NCBI RefSeq assembly: GCF_024171885.1
Contig: NZ_JAMTCP010000042.1
Span: 1-44,807, forward strand
Direction of reading: 5' to 3'
Origin: Streptoalloteichus tenebrarius
GTDB taxonomy: Bacteria; Actinomycetota; Actinomycetes; Mycobacteriales; Pseudonocardiaceae
DNA length: 44,807 nucleotides
The notes under the pieces were generated by a model. It had not been told where the DNA came from and made no database searches. It saw only the letters and a program-made list of their open reading frames with translations. Shown piece by piece: positions 31,912 through 39,428 of the stretch. Both the position numbers and the translations under genes were made by a program. The stretch's first letter is position 1, and every line of letters begins with the position of its first letter.

Positions 31912-33564
31912 TCAGGACGCGCCGTTCCCGCCCTCCTCGCGCAGACCCAGGATCTGGACCGCGCGCTCGCGCATCTCGACCTTGCGGATCTTGCCCGTGA
32001 CGGTCATCGGGAACTCGTCCACCACGTGGACGTAGCGGGGCACCTTGTAGTGCGCCAGCCTGCCCCGGCAGAACTCGCGCAGCGACTCGGCGGTCAGCGG
32101 CTCCGCGCCCGGCCGCATCCGCACCCAGGCCATCAGCTCCTCGCCGTACTTCGGGTCGGGCACGCCGACGACCTGCGCGTCCAGCACGTCGGGGTGGGAG
32201 TACAGGAACTCCTCGATCTCCCTCGGGTAGATGTTCTCCCCGCCCCGGATGACCATGTCCTTGATGCGGCCGGTGATGGTCACGTAGCCGTCGTCGTCCA
32301 TCACGGCGAGGTCGCCGGTGTGCATCCAGCGGGCCGAGTCGATCGCCTCGGCGGTCTTGTCGGGCTGCTCCCAGTACCCCAACATCACCGAGTAGCCCCG
32401 CGTGCACAGCTCACCCGGCGTCCCCCTCGGCACGGTCAGGCCGGTGGCGGGGTCGACGACCTTGATCTCGACGTGCGGGTGCGCCCTGCCCACGGTGGCC
32501 ACCCTGCGGTCGAACGCGTCGTCCACCCTGGTCTGGACGGAGACCGGCGAGGTCTCGGTCATGCCGTAGCAGATGGTCACCTCGCGCATGCCCATCCGCT
32601 CGATGACCTGCTTCATGACCTCCTGCGGGCACGGCGAGCCCGCCATCACGCCGGTCCGCAGCGAGGACAGGTCGAAGCTGTCGAAGTCGGGGTGGTTCAG
32701 CTCGGCGATGAACATGGTGGGCACGCCGTAGAGCACGGTGCAGCGCTCGTCGTGCACGGCCCGCAGGGTCTCGGCCGGCTCGAACACGGGGGCGGGGATG
32801 ACGACGCACGCGCCGTGCGAGGTGGCCCCGAGGTTGCCCATGACCATGCCGAAGCAGTGGTAGAAGGGCACGGGCAGGCACACCCGGTCCTCGTGCGTCC
32901 ACCGCTGGAGCTCGGCGACGAAGAACCCGTTGTTGAGGATGTTGTGGTGCGACAGCGTCGCGCCCTTGGGGAAGCCGGTCGTGCCCGAGGTGTACTGGAT
33001 GTTGATCGGGTCGTCCGGGGAGAGCTGGGCCATCCGCTCCCGCAGCGCCTCGGCCGGCGTCTCGGCCCCGCCCGCCACCAGCTCGTCCCACGAGTCGGCG
33101 CCGACGAACACGACGCGCTCCAGCGCCGGGCAGTCCGGGCGCACCTGGTCCACCATGCCCCGGTAGTCGGAGGTCTTGAAGCTGGTCGCCGAGACGAGCA
33201 GCCGCACCCCGGACTGGTTGAGCGCGTACTCCAGCTCGTGCACCCGGTAGGCCGGGTTGACGTTGACCAGGATCGCGCCGACCTTGGCCGTGGCGTACTG
33301 GAGCAGGACCCACTCGGCGCAGTTGGGCGACCAGATCCCGACCCGGTCGCCCTGGGCGACGCCGGCGGCGAGCAGGCCCCTGGCCAGCGCGTCCACGTCC
33401 CGGTTCAGCTCCGCGTAGGTCCAGCGCCGCCCGGTGGCCCGCTCCACCAGGGCCGGCCGCCCGGCGTGCGCGGCGACCGTGCGCTCCAGGTTCTGCCCGA
33501 TCGTCTCGCCGAGCAGCGGCGTGGTGGAGGTTCCCGAAGCGTAGGACGGCGCGCTCGCGGCCAT
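31912..33564 (-). CDS. AMP-binding acyl-CoA synthetase (short/medium chain type)
   Basis: 550 aa member of the ANL superfamily that activates a carboxylic acid with ATP and CoA. Motifs: [11 protein letters not shown] (P-loop, about 187-197), [21 protein letters not shown] (A5), [39 protein letters not shown] (A7-A8, aligned in two parts) and the catalytic lysine in MTVTGKIRK near the C-terminus. It is closest by eye to the FadD/AcsF2 group that accompanies leucine and isovalerate catabolism genes. ATG 33564 has GGAGG with 5-base spacing. A palindrome shared with the HMG-CoA lyase promoter lies 14 bases upstream of the start. Confidence 0.94.
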   Translation of the reverse strand: MAASAPSYASGTSTTPLLGETIGQNLERTVAAHAGRPALVERATGRRWTYAELNRDVDALARGLLAAGVAQGDRVGIWSPNCAEWVLLQYATAKVGAILVNVNPAYRVHELEYALNQSGVRLLVSATSFKTSDYRGMVDQVRPDCPALERVVFVGADSWDELVAGGAETPAEALRERMAQLSPDDPINIQYTSGTTGFPKGATLSHHNILNNGFFVAELQRWTHEDRVCLPVPFYHCFGMVMGNLGATSHGACVVIPAPVFEPAETLRAVHDERCTVLYGVPTMFIAELNHPDFDSFDLSSLRTGVMAGSPCPQEVMKQVIERMGMREVTICYGMTETSPVSVQTRVDDAFDRRVATVGRAHPHVEIKVVDPATGLTVPRGTPGELCTRGYSVMLGYWEQPDKTAEAIDSARWMHTGDLAVMDDDGYVTITGRIKDMVIRGGENIYPREIEEFLYSHPDVLDAQVVGVPDPKYGEELMAWVRMRPGAEPLTAESLREFCRGRLAHYKVPRYVHVVDEFPMTVTGKIRKVEMRERAVQILGLREEGGNGAS

Positions 33565-33577
33565 CGTGCCTCCTGCG

Positions 33578-33639
33578 GTTAGTGACCGTTAACGGGGACG
33601 GTGGTGATGGACCGTATGGCGCGGTGTGACGAACGTCAA
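33578..33639 (-). promoter_or_regulatory. Acyl-CoA synthetase promoter and palindromic operator
   Basis: Minus strand -35 TTGACG (33639-33634), 17-base spacer, -10 TACGGT (33616-33611), expected start near 33604. The operator, GTTAGTGACCGTTAAC on the plus strand (33578-33593), sits at about +11 to +26, where a repressor would block transcription. It matches the operator at 14392-14407 in 14 of 16 positions after reverse complementing. The gap 33640-34091 has no gene. Confidence 0.7.
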
Positions 33640-34059
33640 CACCCGGACCGCCGGTGGTCGCCCCGCGAGGAGCGGCCCGACACGGAACGACGGCACGACG
33701 TCGCGGCGCCGTGGTCGCCCACGCGAGCGGCCACGGCGCCGATCCTCGGTCCACTCTAGACGGTCATCGGTCCGGAAAGGATCTCGCCCCGTTTCGGGCG
33801 CTCCCTCCGTCCCGTCCCGCCTGTTCGTCCACTGAGGACGCTCGGTCGGCTGGCTTTCGGCGCTCCACGAGGACTTCCCGGAACGTGGGAACCACAGACG
33901 CGGGCCGTGACCGCCGGTGGGGGATGCCTCGCGATCCCGTCCACCGACGCGCCACGGCCCGGCGACACCCCGTTCACGACACGTCTCCCGTCGCGACACC
34001 AGCACGGGAAGACGGGGTCGCGTCGACTCCTCAGGGCTCCTCTGGCGTTCCGAAGGGCT

Positions 34060-34087
34060 CCTCCGAGGGTCCCGAGATCATCGGAGG
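34060..34087 (-). terminator. Possible terminator after ctaB
   Basis: CCTCCGA (34060-34066) pairs with TCGGAGG (34081-34087) around a 14-base loop, starting 4 bases past the ctaB stop on the minus strand. Confidence 0.4.
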
Positions 34088-34091
34088 GTCC

Positions 34092-35057
34092 TCAGAGCGG
34101 CCAGCCGATCGGCGTCAGACCCACCAGCGCGTCCACCGCGATCCCGACGAACACCGCCGCCAGGTAGGCGATCGACGCGTGGAACACCGCCATGGGCTCG
34201 CCCGCCTCTCCCCTGGCGACCGCGTTGCGCAGGCCGTGCGCCCTGACCACGAACCACGCGCCCACCACACCGGCGACCGCCACGTAGACCCAGCTCGTGA
34301 CCGGGAACAACAACAGCGACACCACCACGGTCAACCACGTGTAGGCCGCCGTCCGCCGCGCCACCACCTTCGGCGGAGCCACCACCGGCAGCATCGGCAC
34401 GTTCGCGGCCGCGTAGTCCTCGCGGTAGCGCATCGCCAACGCCCAGAAGTGGGCCGGCGTCCACACGAAGATCACGGCGAACATGACCCACGCCGGCCAG
34501 TCCACCGTCCCGGTCACCGCGGCCCAGCCGATCACCACCGGCATGCAGCCCGCCGCGCCGCCCCACACGATGTTCTGCGAGGTGCGCCGCTTGAGCACCA
34601 GCGTGTACACCAGGACGTAGAACAGGATCGCCGCCACGGCGAGCGACGCCGCCAGCAGGTTCGAGGTCCACCACAGCACGGCGAACGACAGGGCGCCCAA
34701 ACCCAGCCCGAACACCAGGGCCTCCCGCCGCGTCAGCGCGCCGGTGGCCAGCGGCCGGTCCTTGGTCCGGTTCATCACCTTGTCGATGTCGGCGTCGATG
34801 ACGCAGTTCAGCGTGTTCGCGCTGCCCGCGGCGGCGGCCCCGCCGACCAGCGTCCACAGCACCAGCCACAACGACGGCAGCCCGCGTGCGGCCAGGCACA
34901 TCGCGGGCACCGTGGTGATCAGCAGCAGCCGGATGATGCGGGGCTTGGTCAGCGCGAGGTACGCGCGCGCCCTGGCCGCGCCGCGGGCCGGCCCCCGCGG
35001 GGGGCTCCCCTCGGCATCCGGGGCGCGCACCACCTCTCGAAGGTCGCCGATCGTCAT
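34092..35057 (-). CDS. ctaB: Protoheme IX farnesyltransferase (heme O synthase)
   Basis: 321 aa membrane prenyltransferase of the UbiA family that farnesylates protoheme to heme O for cytochrome oxidase. The first Asp-rich motif NTLNCVIDADIDKVMNRTKDRP (split N-x3-D-x3-D and R-x2-RP) is intact, with AHFWALAMRYREDY, R and Y conserved, in a later loop, and eight to nine membrane segments from LTKPRIIRLLLITTVPAM onward. ATG 35057 is chosen because GAGAGGGG stands 6 bases upstream; ATG 35063 would be too close. It is divergent from blaI, and a perfect BlaI-like dyad lies in the shared gap. Confidence 0.96.
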   Translation of the reverse strand: MTIGDLREVVRAPDAEGSPPRGPARGAARARAYLALTKPRIIRLLLITTVPAMCLAARGLPSLWLVLWTLVGGAAAAGSANTLNCVIDADIDKVMNRTKDRPLATGALTRREALVFGLGLGALSFAVLWWTSNLLAASLAVAAILFYVLVYTLVLKRRTSQNIVWGGAAGCMPVVIGWAAVTGTVDWPAWVMFAVIFVWTPAHFWALAMRYREDYAAANVPMLPVVAPPKVVARRTAAYTWLTVVVSLLLFPVTSWVYVAVAGVVGAWFVVRAHGLRNAVARGEAGEPMAVFHASIAYLAAVFVGIAVDALVGLTPIGWPL

Positions 35058-35096
35058 CGCCATCCCCTCTCGTCGCGAAACCCGCCCGCTCCGCTC

Positions 35097-35113
35097 TACT
35101 ACGCGCCGTAGTA
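35097..35113. promoter_or_regulatory. BlaI-type operator between ctaB and blaI
   Basis: TACTACGCGCCGTAGTA has perfect 7-base arms around CGC. BlaI/MecI-family repressors bind dyads with TAC/GTA cores. TAGTAT (35110-35115), a good -10 for the plus-strand blaI gene, overlaps the right arm, and TAGTAG on the minus strand overlaps the left arm, so binding could shut off both ctaB and blaI. Confidence 0.75.
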
Positions 35114-35205
35114 TGACAAGGCGTAGGAGGACAACGGCCTCCCGGGTCCCCCGCCGCGCCCGCCCCGACGGACAATCGTCCGGCGCCAGACGACAGGGAG
35201 GTGTC

Positions 35206-35586
35206 GTGCGCAACCTCGGTGCCTTGGAACGCGCGGTGATGGATGTGCTGTGGGCCCGCTCCACCCCCGCGACCGTGCGCGAGGTCGTCACCGACCTCGC
35301 CGATCGGAACCTGGCCTACACGACCGTCATGACCGTGCTCGACCGCCTGGCGCGCAAGGACTTCGTGCGCCGGGAACGCGCCGAGGACGGACGCACCTGG
35401 CGCTACGTCGCGGCCGCCAGCCGGGAGTCGTTCGTCGCCGAGCTGATGTTGCAGGTCCTCGACCTCGCCGGCGACCGGGACGCCGCCCTGGTCCACTTCG
35501 CCCGCTCCGTGCCGGTGACCGAGGCCGACGTGCTCAGGGACGCCCTCACCGGACACGGCCGCCCCGACCCCTCCGGCCGGCGATGA
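35206..35586 (+). CDS. BlaI/MecI/CopY family transcriptional repressor
   Basis: 126 aa. The winged helix is clear: LGALERAVMDVLWARSTPATVREVVTDL, NLAYTTVMTVLDRLARKDFVRRERAEDGRTWRY aligned in parts, followed by a dimerisation helix region. Such repressors are inactivated by proteolysis through an M56 membrane peptidase. GTG 35206 has GGGAGG upstream. The stop overlaps the start of the peptidase (ATGA). Autoregulation through the dyad at 35097-35113 is expected. Confidence 0.95.
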   Translation: MRNLGALERAVMDVLWARSTPATVREVVTDLADRNLAYTTVMTVLDRLARKDFVRRERAEDGRTWRYVAAASRESFVAELMLQVLDLAGDRDAALVHFARSVPVTEADVLRDALTGHGRPDPSGRR

Positions 35587-36515
35587 GCCACGCGCTGCAC
35601 CACGCGCTGATGCTGGCTGTCTGCGCCGCGAGCGTGGGCCCCCTGGCGCGCAGCCGGTGGCCCTGGCACAGCCCCCGGGTCGCGCTCGTGCTCTGGCAGG
35701 CGCTCGGGCTCGCCGCCGGGCTGTCCGCGGTCAGCTTCCTGCTCGCCGTCGGCCTCTCCCCCTACGACAGGGGAGTCCTGCCCGCGTGCGCGCGACTCGT
35801 CGCCGACGTCCTGGCCGGCCAGGTGTTCACCGCGCTCAGCCTGGCCCACCTCGTCGCCGTCGTGCTCGGCCTCGCGCTCGCCACCCGGCTGCTGGTCGGC
35901 GCGGTGTCCGCCATCACCGCCACGCTCCGCGCCCGCCGACGGCACCGGTCGCTGCTCGCCCTGCTGGGACAGGACGGACCGCACGGCGACGACGTGCTGC
36001 TGGTGGACCTGCCCACGCCGGCGGCCTACTGCGTGCCCGGCCGACACCCCCGCGTGGTGATCAGCACCGTGACGCGGCGACTGCTCGACGACAACCAGCT
36101 CCGCGCGGTGCTCGCCCACGAGCGCGCCCACGCCAGGGAGCGCCACGACCTGGTCCTGCTGCCGTTCACGCTGCTGCGGCGCGCCCTGCCGAACAGCCGG
36201 CTGCTCGCGGAGGCGTCCCGGGCGGTGGAGCTGCTGGTCGAGATGCGGGCCGACGACCGCGCGCTGGCCCGGCACCGGCCGGAGACCCTGGCCGGCGCCC
36301 TGCTGTGCTTCCACCCGGACGGAGACGGCGAACCGGGGCCCGCCGCGCCGGCCGCGCCGGGCGGCTCCGCGCCGGCCAGCCACGAACTCCAGGCCCGGGT
36401 GCGGCGGCTGCTCACCCCGCGCAGGCCGCTGTCAACGGCGGTGCGCGTCCTGCTGGTCGCCACGGCGACGCTGCTCACCCTCACCCCGGTGAGTCTGCTG
36501 GTCATGCCCGGCTGA
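35583..36515 (+). CDS. M56/M48 family membrane metallopeptidase (BlaR1-like, no sensor domain)
   Basis: 310 aa. It has membrane segments near residues 5-20, 35-60, 85-110 and at the C-terminus (about 285-305), and the zinc motif AVLAHERAHARERHD (HExxH) near residue 180 with a downstream E in VELLVEMRADDRAL. The soluble domain contains AAYCVPGRHPRVVISTVTRRLL, typical of actinobacterial BlaI-linked peptidases. It lacks the penicillin-binding sensor domain of staphylococcal BlaR1, so the inducing signal is unknown. Expected to cleave or trigger loss of BlaI. Confidence 0.92.
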   Translation: MSHALHHALMLAVCAASVGPLARSRWPWHSPRVALVLWQALGLAAGLSAVSFLLAVGLSPYDRGVLPACARLVADVLAGQVFTALSLAHLVAVVLGLALATRLLVGAVSAITATLRARRRHRSLLALLGQDGPHGDDVLLVDLPTPAAYCVPGRHPRVVISTVTRRLLDDNQLRAVLAHERAHARERHDLVLLPFTLLRRALPNSRLLAEASRAVELLVEMRADDRALARHRPETLAGALLCFHPDGDGEPGPAAPAAPGGSAPASHELQARVRRLLTPRRPLSTAVRVLLVATATLLTLTPVSLLVMPG

Positions 36516-36542
36516 TCCCACGCGCGGAGCGGGCACGCGTGT

Positions 36543-36583
36543 GGACCCCGCCCAGCACGAACCCCGTGTGCCGGGCGGGGTCC
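36543..36583 (+). terminator. Terminator after the M56 peptidase gene
   Basis: GGACCCCGCCC (36543-36553) pairs perfectly with GGGCGGGGTCC (36573-36583), 28 bases past the stop codon. Confidence 0.75.
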
Positions 36584-37486
36584 TCCCCGCGACGGTCCGG
36601 GCAGGGCACCGGAACCGTCGTCCCCCTGACGCGATTTCGCCCTGCGTCGCCTGTTCGGCCGTTCCGACGCCTCGAACACGCGCCAGGACGGCCATGCTTG
36701 TTCCACCGACAAACGGCGAGCGCCTCCGCGCGGCGCGCGCGACGCGTCACGACCACGTTGTCGTCAATGTCCGCCTACGCTGGCGGTGAATGCTGATCCC
36801 GGTCCGCCTGCCGCTCGGACCAGGGCCGATGCGACGTGGACCTCGACTACCGCGACGCGCGGATCACGAGTGCACCCGTCGCCGGGAAATCATCGGAAAA
36901 GGGAGTGCGAACAACGGACGAACGTTGTGACACGGCCAGGAACCCTTTCGTCGAACACGCCACCAACTCGCCGACCAGACTTCCCGGCACACCGTTAGCG
37001 AAACCTTAACGGGCGACATCGAAGAATGTCCAGACGGCGGACGGTGGCAGGGCTCTCGTCACAGCGCCCGCCCCGTCCCCCACCCCTGACCGGATCTCGT
37101 CACGGTCACCTTCCCCAGCGTTGCTCCCGCCGGACAGGCGCCGACACGGTCGACACCGTCGACACCACTCATGACCCTGGGTAATTGACTTCACTCGGCA
37201 CTGACCTCATCGAGCGATCAGTGTCCGAGACAGGTCCCGGGCCGCCGTTCCCTTCTCCCCACCCCTCGGCGGACCATAGAGGTCTCCCGCACGGGGGAAG
37301 CCGGACTGAGTCTTCCGGGGGAATGACGAGAGCGCGGCGTCGTCGCTCCCCCGAGAAGTGTCTTTCTTGTTTCCTCCCAATGCACCATGCGTCGCCCGCG
37401 TGACTACCGATAGTTTCCAGTCCACCACCGCGCGCACTGGCCGTTCCGCTCCCCCGGACCGGACTGCTGTCAGGGAGGCGCTCGCG
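36584..37486. other. Long gene-less region
   Basis: About 900 bases with lower GC and many stops. I see no protein with a ribosome-binding site. It contains an inverted repeat GTTAGCGAAACCTTAAC (36994-37010) and probably the promoter of the YbdK-like gene (TTGACT at 37187-37192 is one -35 candidate). An unannotated RNA cannot be excluded. Confidence 0.5.
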
Positions 37487-38716
37487 ATGAACCATCCGGA
37501 CCACGGCGGCACCGGCGGGCAGCAGCACGCTGCCGCGTTCCACCCGTCGCCGCCCCCGGTCGACCAGCTCGTCACCGACCCCGGTGAGCTGGCCGAGCGG
37601 CTGACCGTCGGGGTCGAGGAGGAGTTCCTCCTCGTCGACGCCGACACGCGACGGGTCGCGCCGGCCGCCACCGCGGTCCTCGCGGCCGGCGCCGGCATCT
37701 CACCCGTGCTCCAGAAGGAGATCACCCTCTACCAGGTGGAGACGACCAGCCCGGTGTGCCTGAGCGCCGTCGAGCTGCGCGACCACCTCCAACGGCTGCG
37801 GGTCAGCCTGGCCCGCACCGCCGAGGCGCAGGGACTGCGCCTGGTCGCCACCGGCACCGCCGTCCTCGGCGAGGCCGTGCCGCCGCCGCTGACCGCCGTC
37901 GATCGCTACCAGCGCATGGCCTCCGAGTTCGGGGGGCTGATCGACACGCACAGCATCTGTGGCTGCCACGTCCACGTCGGCATGCCCGACCCGGAGACCG
38001 CGGTGCAGGTCAGCAACCACCTGCGGCCGTGGCTGCCGATCCTGCTCGCGTTGAGCACCAACTCCCCGTTCTGGCACGAGCGCGACACCCGGCACGCGAG
38101 CTGGCGGGCGATGATCTGGGCGCGGTGGCCGTCCGCGGGGCCGCCGCCGCACTTCACCTCGATCGACGAGTACGAGTCGGCCGTGCGGGCGCTGCTGGAG
38201 ACCGGGGCCGCGATGGACCGGGGGATGGTCTACTGGGACATCCGACTGTCGGACCACCAGCCCACGATCGAGATCCGGGTCTGCGACGTCTCGCCCACCG
38301 CCGACGAGGCCGCCCTGCTCGCGGCGTTGATCCGGGGGCTGGTCGCGACCGCCGTCGTCGACATCCGGGCCGGCCGGCCCGCGCCGGCGCCCCGGGGGTC
38401 GGACCTGCGCGCCGCGTTGTGGCGGGCGGCCCACGACGGGCTGGAGGGCGCCTGCCTCGACCCGCTCACCGGGCAGGTCACCCCGGTCCCGGTGCTCGCC
38501 GACCGGCTCCTGGAACGCCTCCGCCCGGCCCTGCTGGCCGGTGGCGACCTCCCGTTGGTCACCGAGGTCCTGCGGTCACTGCGCGCGAGCGGCTCCGGGG
38601 CGGAACGACAGCGCCGCGCGCTCGCCCGCCGGGGACGGCTCAGCGACGTGGTGGACCTGCTGGCCGACCAGACCGCGGGGAGCCTGCTGATCCCCGCCCA
38701 GCCCAAGCCGGCCTGA
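37487..38716 (+). CDS. Carboxylate-amine ligase, glutamate-cysteine ligase family 2 (YbdK/EgtA-like)
   Basis: 409 aa. The GCS2 fold is visible: LTVGVEEEFLLVDADTRRV (metal/nucleotide Glu cluster), LYQVETTSPVC, GTAVLGEAVPPPLT, the segment with DTHSICGCHVHVGMPD, and LSTNSPFWHERDTRHASWRAMIWARWP, then PTIEIRVCDVSPTADE. The family makes gamma-glutamyl-cysteine or similar amides. In mycothiol-using actinomycetes such genes are often of unknown function; no ergothioneine genes adjoin it, so EgtA is not claimed. ATG 37487 has GGGAGG 8 bases upstream. Confidence 0.9.
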   Translation: MNHPDHGGTGGQQHAAAFHPSPPPVDQLVTDPGELAERLTVGVEEEFLLVDADTRRVAPAATAVLAAGAGISPVLQKEITLYQVETTSPVCLSAVELRDHLQRLRVSLARTAEAQGLRLVATGTAVLGEAVPPPLTAVDRYQRMASEFGGLIDTHSICGCHVHVGMPDPETAVQVSNHLRPWLPILLALSTNSPFWHERDTRHASWRAMIWARWPSAGPPPHFTSIDEYESAVRALLETGAAMDRGMVYWDIRLSDHQPTIEIRVCDVSPTADEAALLAALIRGLVATAVVDIRAGRPAPAPRGSDLRAALWRAAHDGLEGACLDPLTGQVTPVPVLADRLLERLRPALLAGGDLPLVTEVLRSLRASGSGAERQRRALARRGRLSDVVDLLADQTAGSLLIPAQPKPA

Positions 38717-39428
38717 TCTCCACCGACGCCGACTCCGTCCCCGGGTGCGCCCCTGTTCGGTCCTCGCCCTGACCCGGACGCGCCGAGACGGGAAAAGAAG
38801 CCGTCAGATTTCGCCCCGCAGCGCGCAAATCGGGCGACCCAGATGTCCATTTCGCCCAAAACGGTGTTATTGGGGGGAACCCCCAAATTCATGATCTCGT
38901 GATGCGGTGGAGCGGGGCAACTCCCGGGCCGGGTGGTCGAGAAGCACGGCTCCCGCACGGGGGTTGCCCCGCAGATGGCGACGCCCGAGTGGACGTGTCA
39001 GCGGGCACGACGCAGCACGAACCCCGGGCGCGCGACGCGGACGGAACAGGCGGACCGCAGAAGGCGGGCCGGTGAAACACGGTGGAACACGGAGGCACCG
39101 GCCGGCGCTTCCCCCCACCGCGCCGACCGGTGCCTCACTCCCCCGGGGCGTGCCAGCCCCCTCCCCCGCTGTCCGTCGTTCCCCCTGCTCCGAACGACGG
39201 CCCTGGGGAGGTGGGCCCTCGTGCCCGCCGGCGCACCGATCCCCCATCGCGTGACCGGCGGACGCGCCGGGGCGGTCGCGCCACCCCGTCGCGGGACCCA
39301 CCTCCCGTTGTGCACCCCCTGGGTGGACGGGATGACCCGTCCACGATCACAAGAGATCCACATCCGGCGGCAGATACGGGAAAGGAGGAATTTCCTCCAC
39401 CCGGCCGTCCGGGCACCGCGCGAGGCCG
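38717..39428. other. Gene-less convergent region
   Basis: About 710 bases between two convergent genes. It holds the 44-bp element copy B and the near-palindrome GGAGGAATTTCCTCC around 39384-39398. No reading frame with a ribosome-binding site and normal codon use was found. Confidence 0.55.
38853..38896 (-). repeat. 44-bp intergenic element, copy B
   Basis: Minus-strand copy of the element at 31533-31576. Its centre TTGGGGGGAACCCCCAA (38870-38886) can form a hairpin. Like copy A it lies between convergent genes. Confidence 0.7.

Noticed and set aside
31570-33582. Long plus-strand open frame over the acyl-CoA synthetase (and similar ones at 2912-5215, 9098-11368, 39507-41759)
   Set aside because: They are antisense or shifted shadows of clear enzymes, produced by high third-position GC; their proteins are Arg/Pro/Gly-rich without family motifs.
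35583-36515. BlaR1 beta-lactam sensor
   Set aside because: The peptidase domain and BlaI partner fit, but there is no penicillin-binding domain.
36994-37010. Third copy of the TetR-type operator (GTTAGCGAAACCTTAAC)
   Set aside because: The half-sites match in part but the spacing is one base longer and the inner bases differ; no related gene is adjacent.
37487-38716. EgtA (ergothioneine gamma-glutamyl-cysteine synthase) assignment
   Set aside because: The GCS2 fold is shared by several YbdK-like ligases and no egtB, egtC or egtD gene is nearby.
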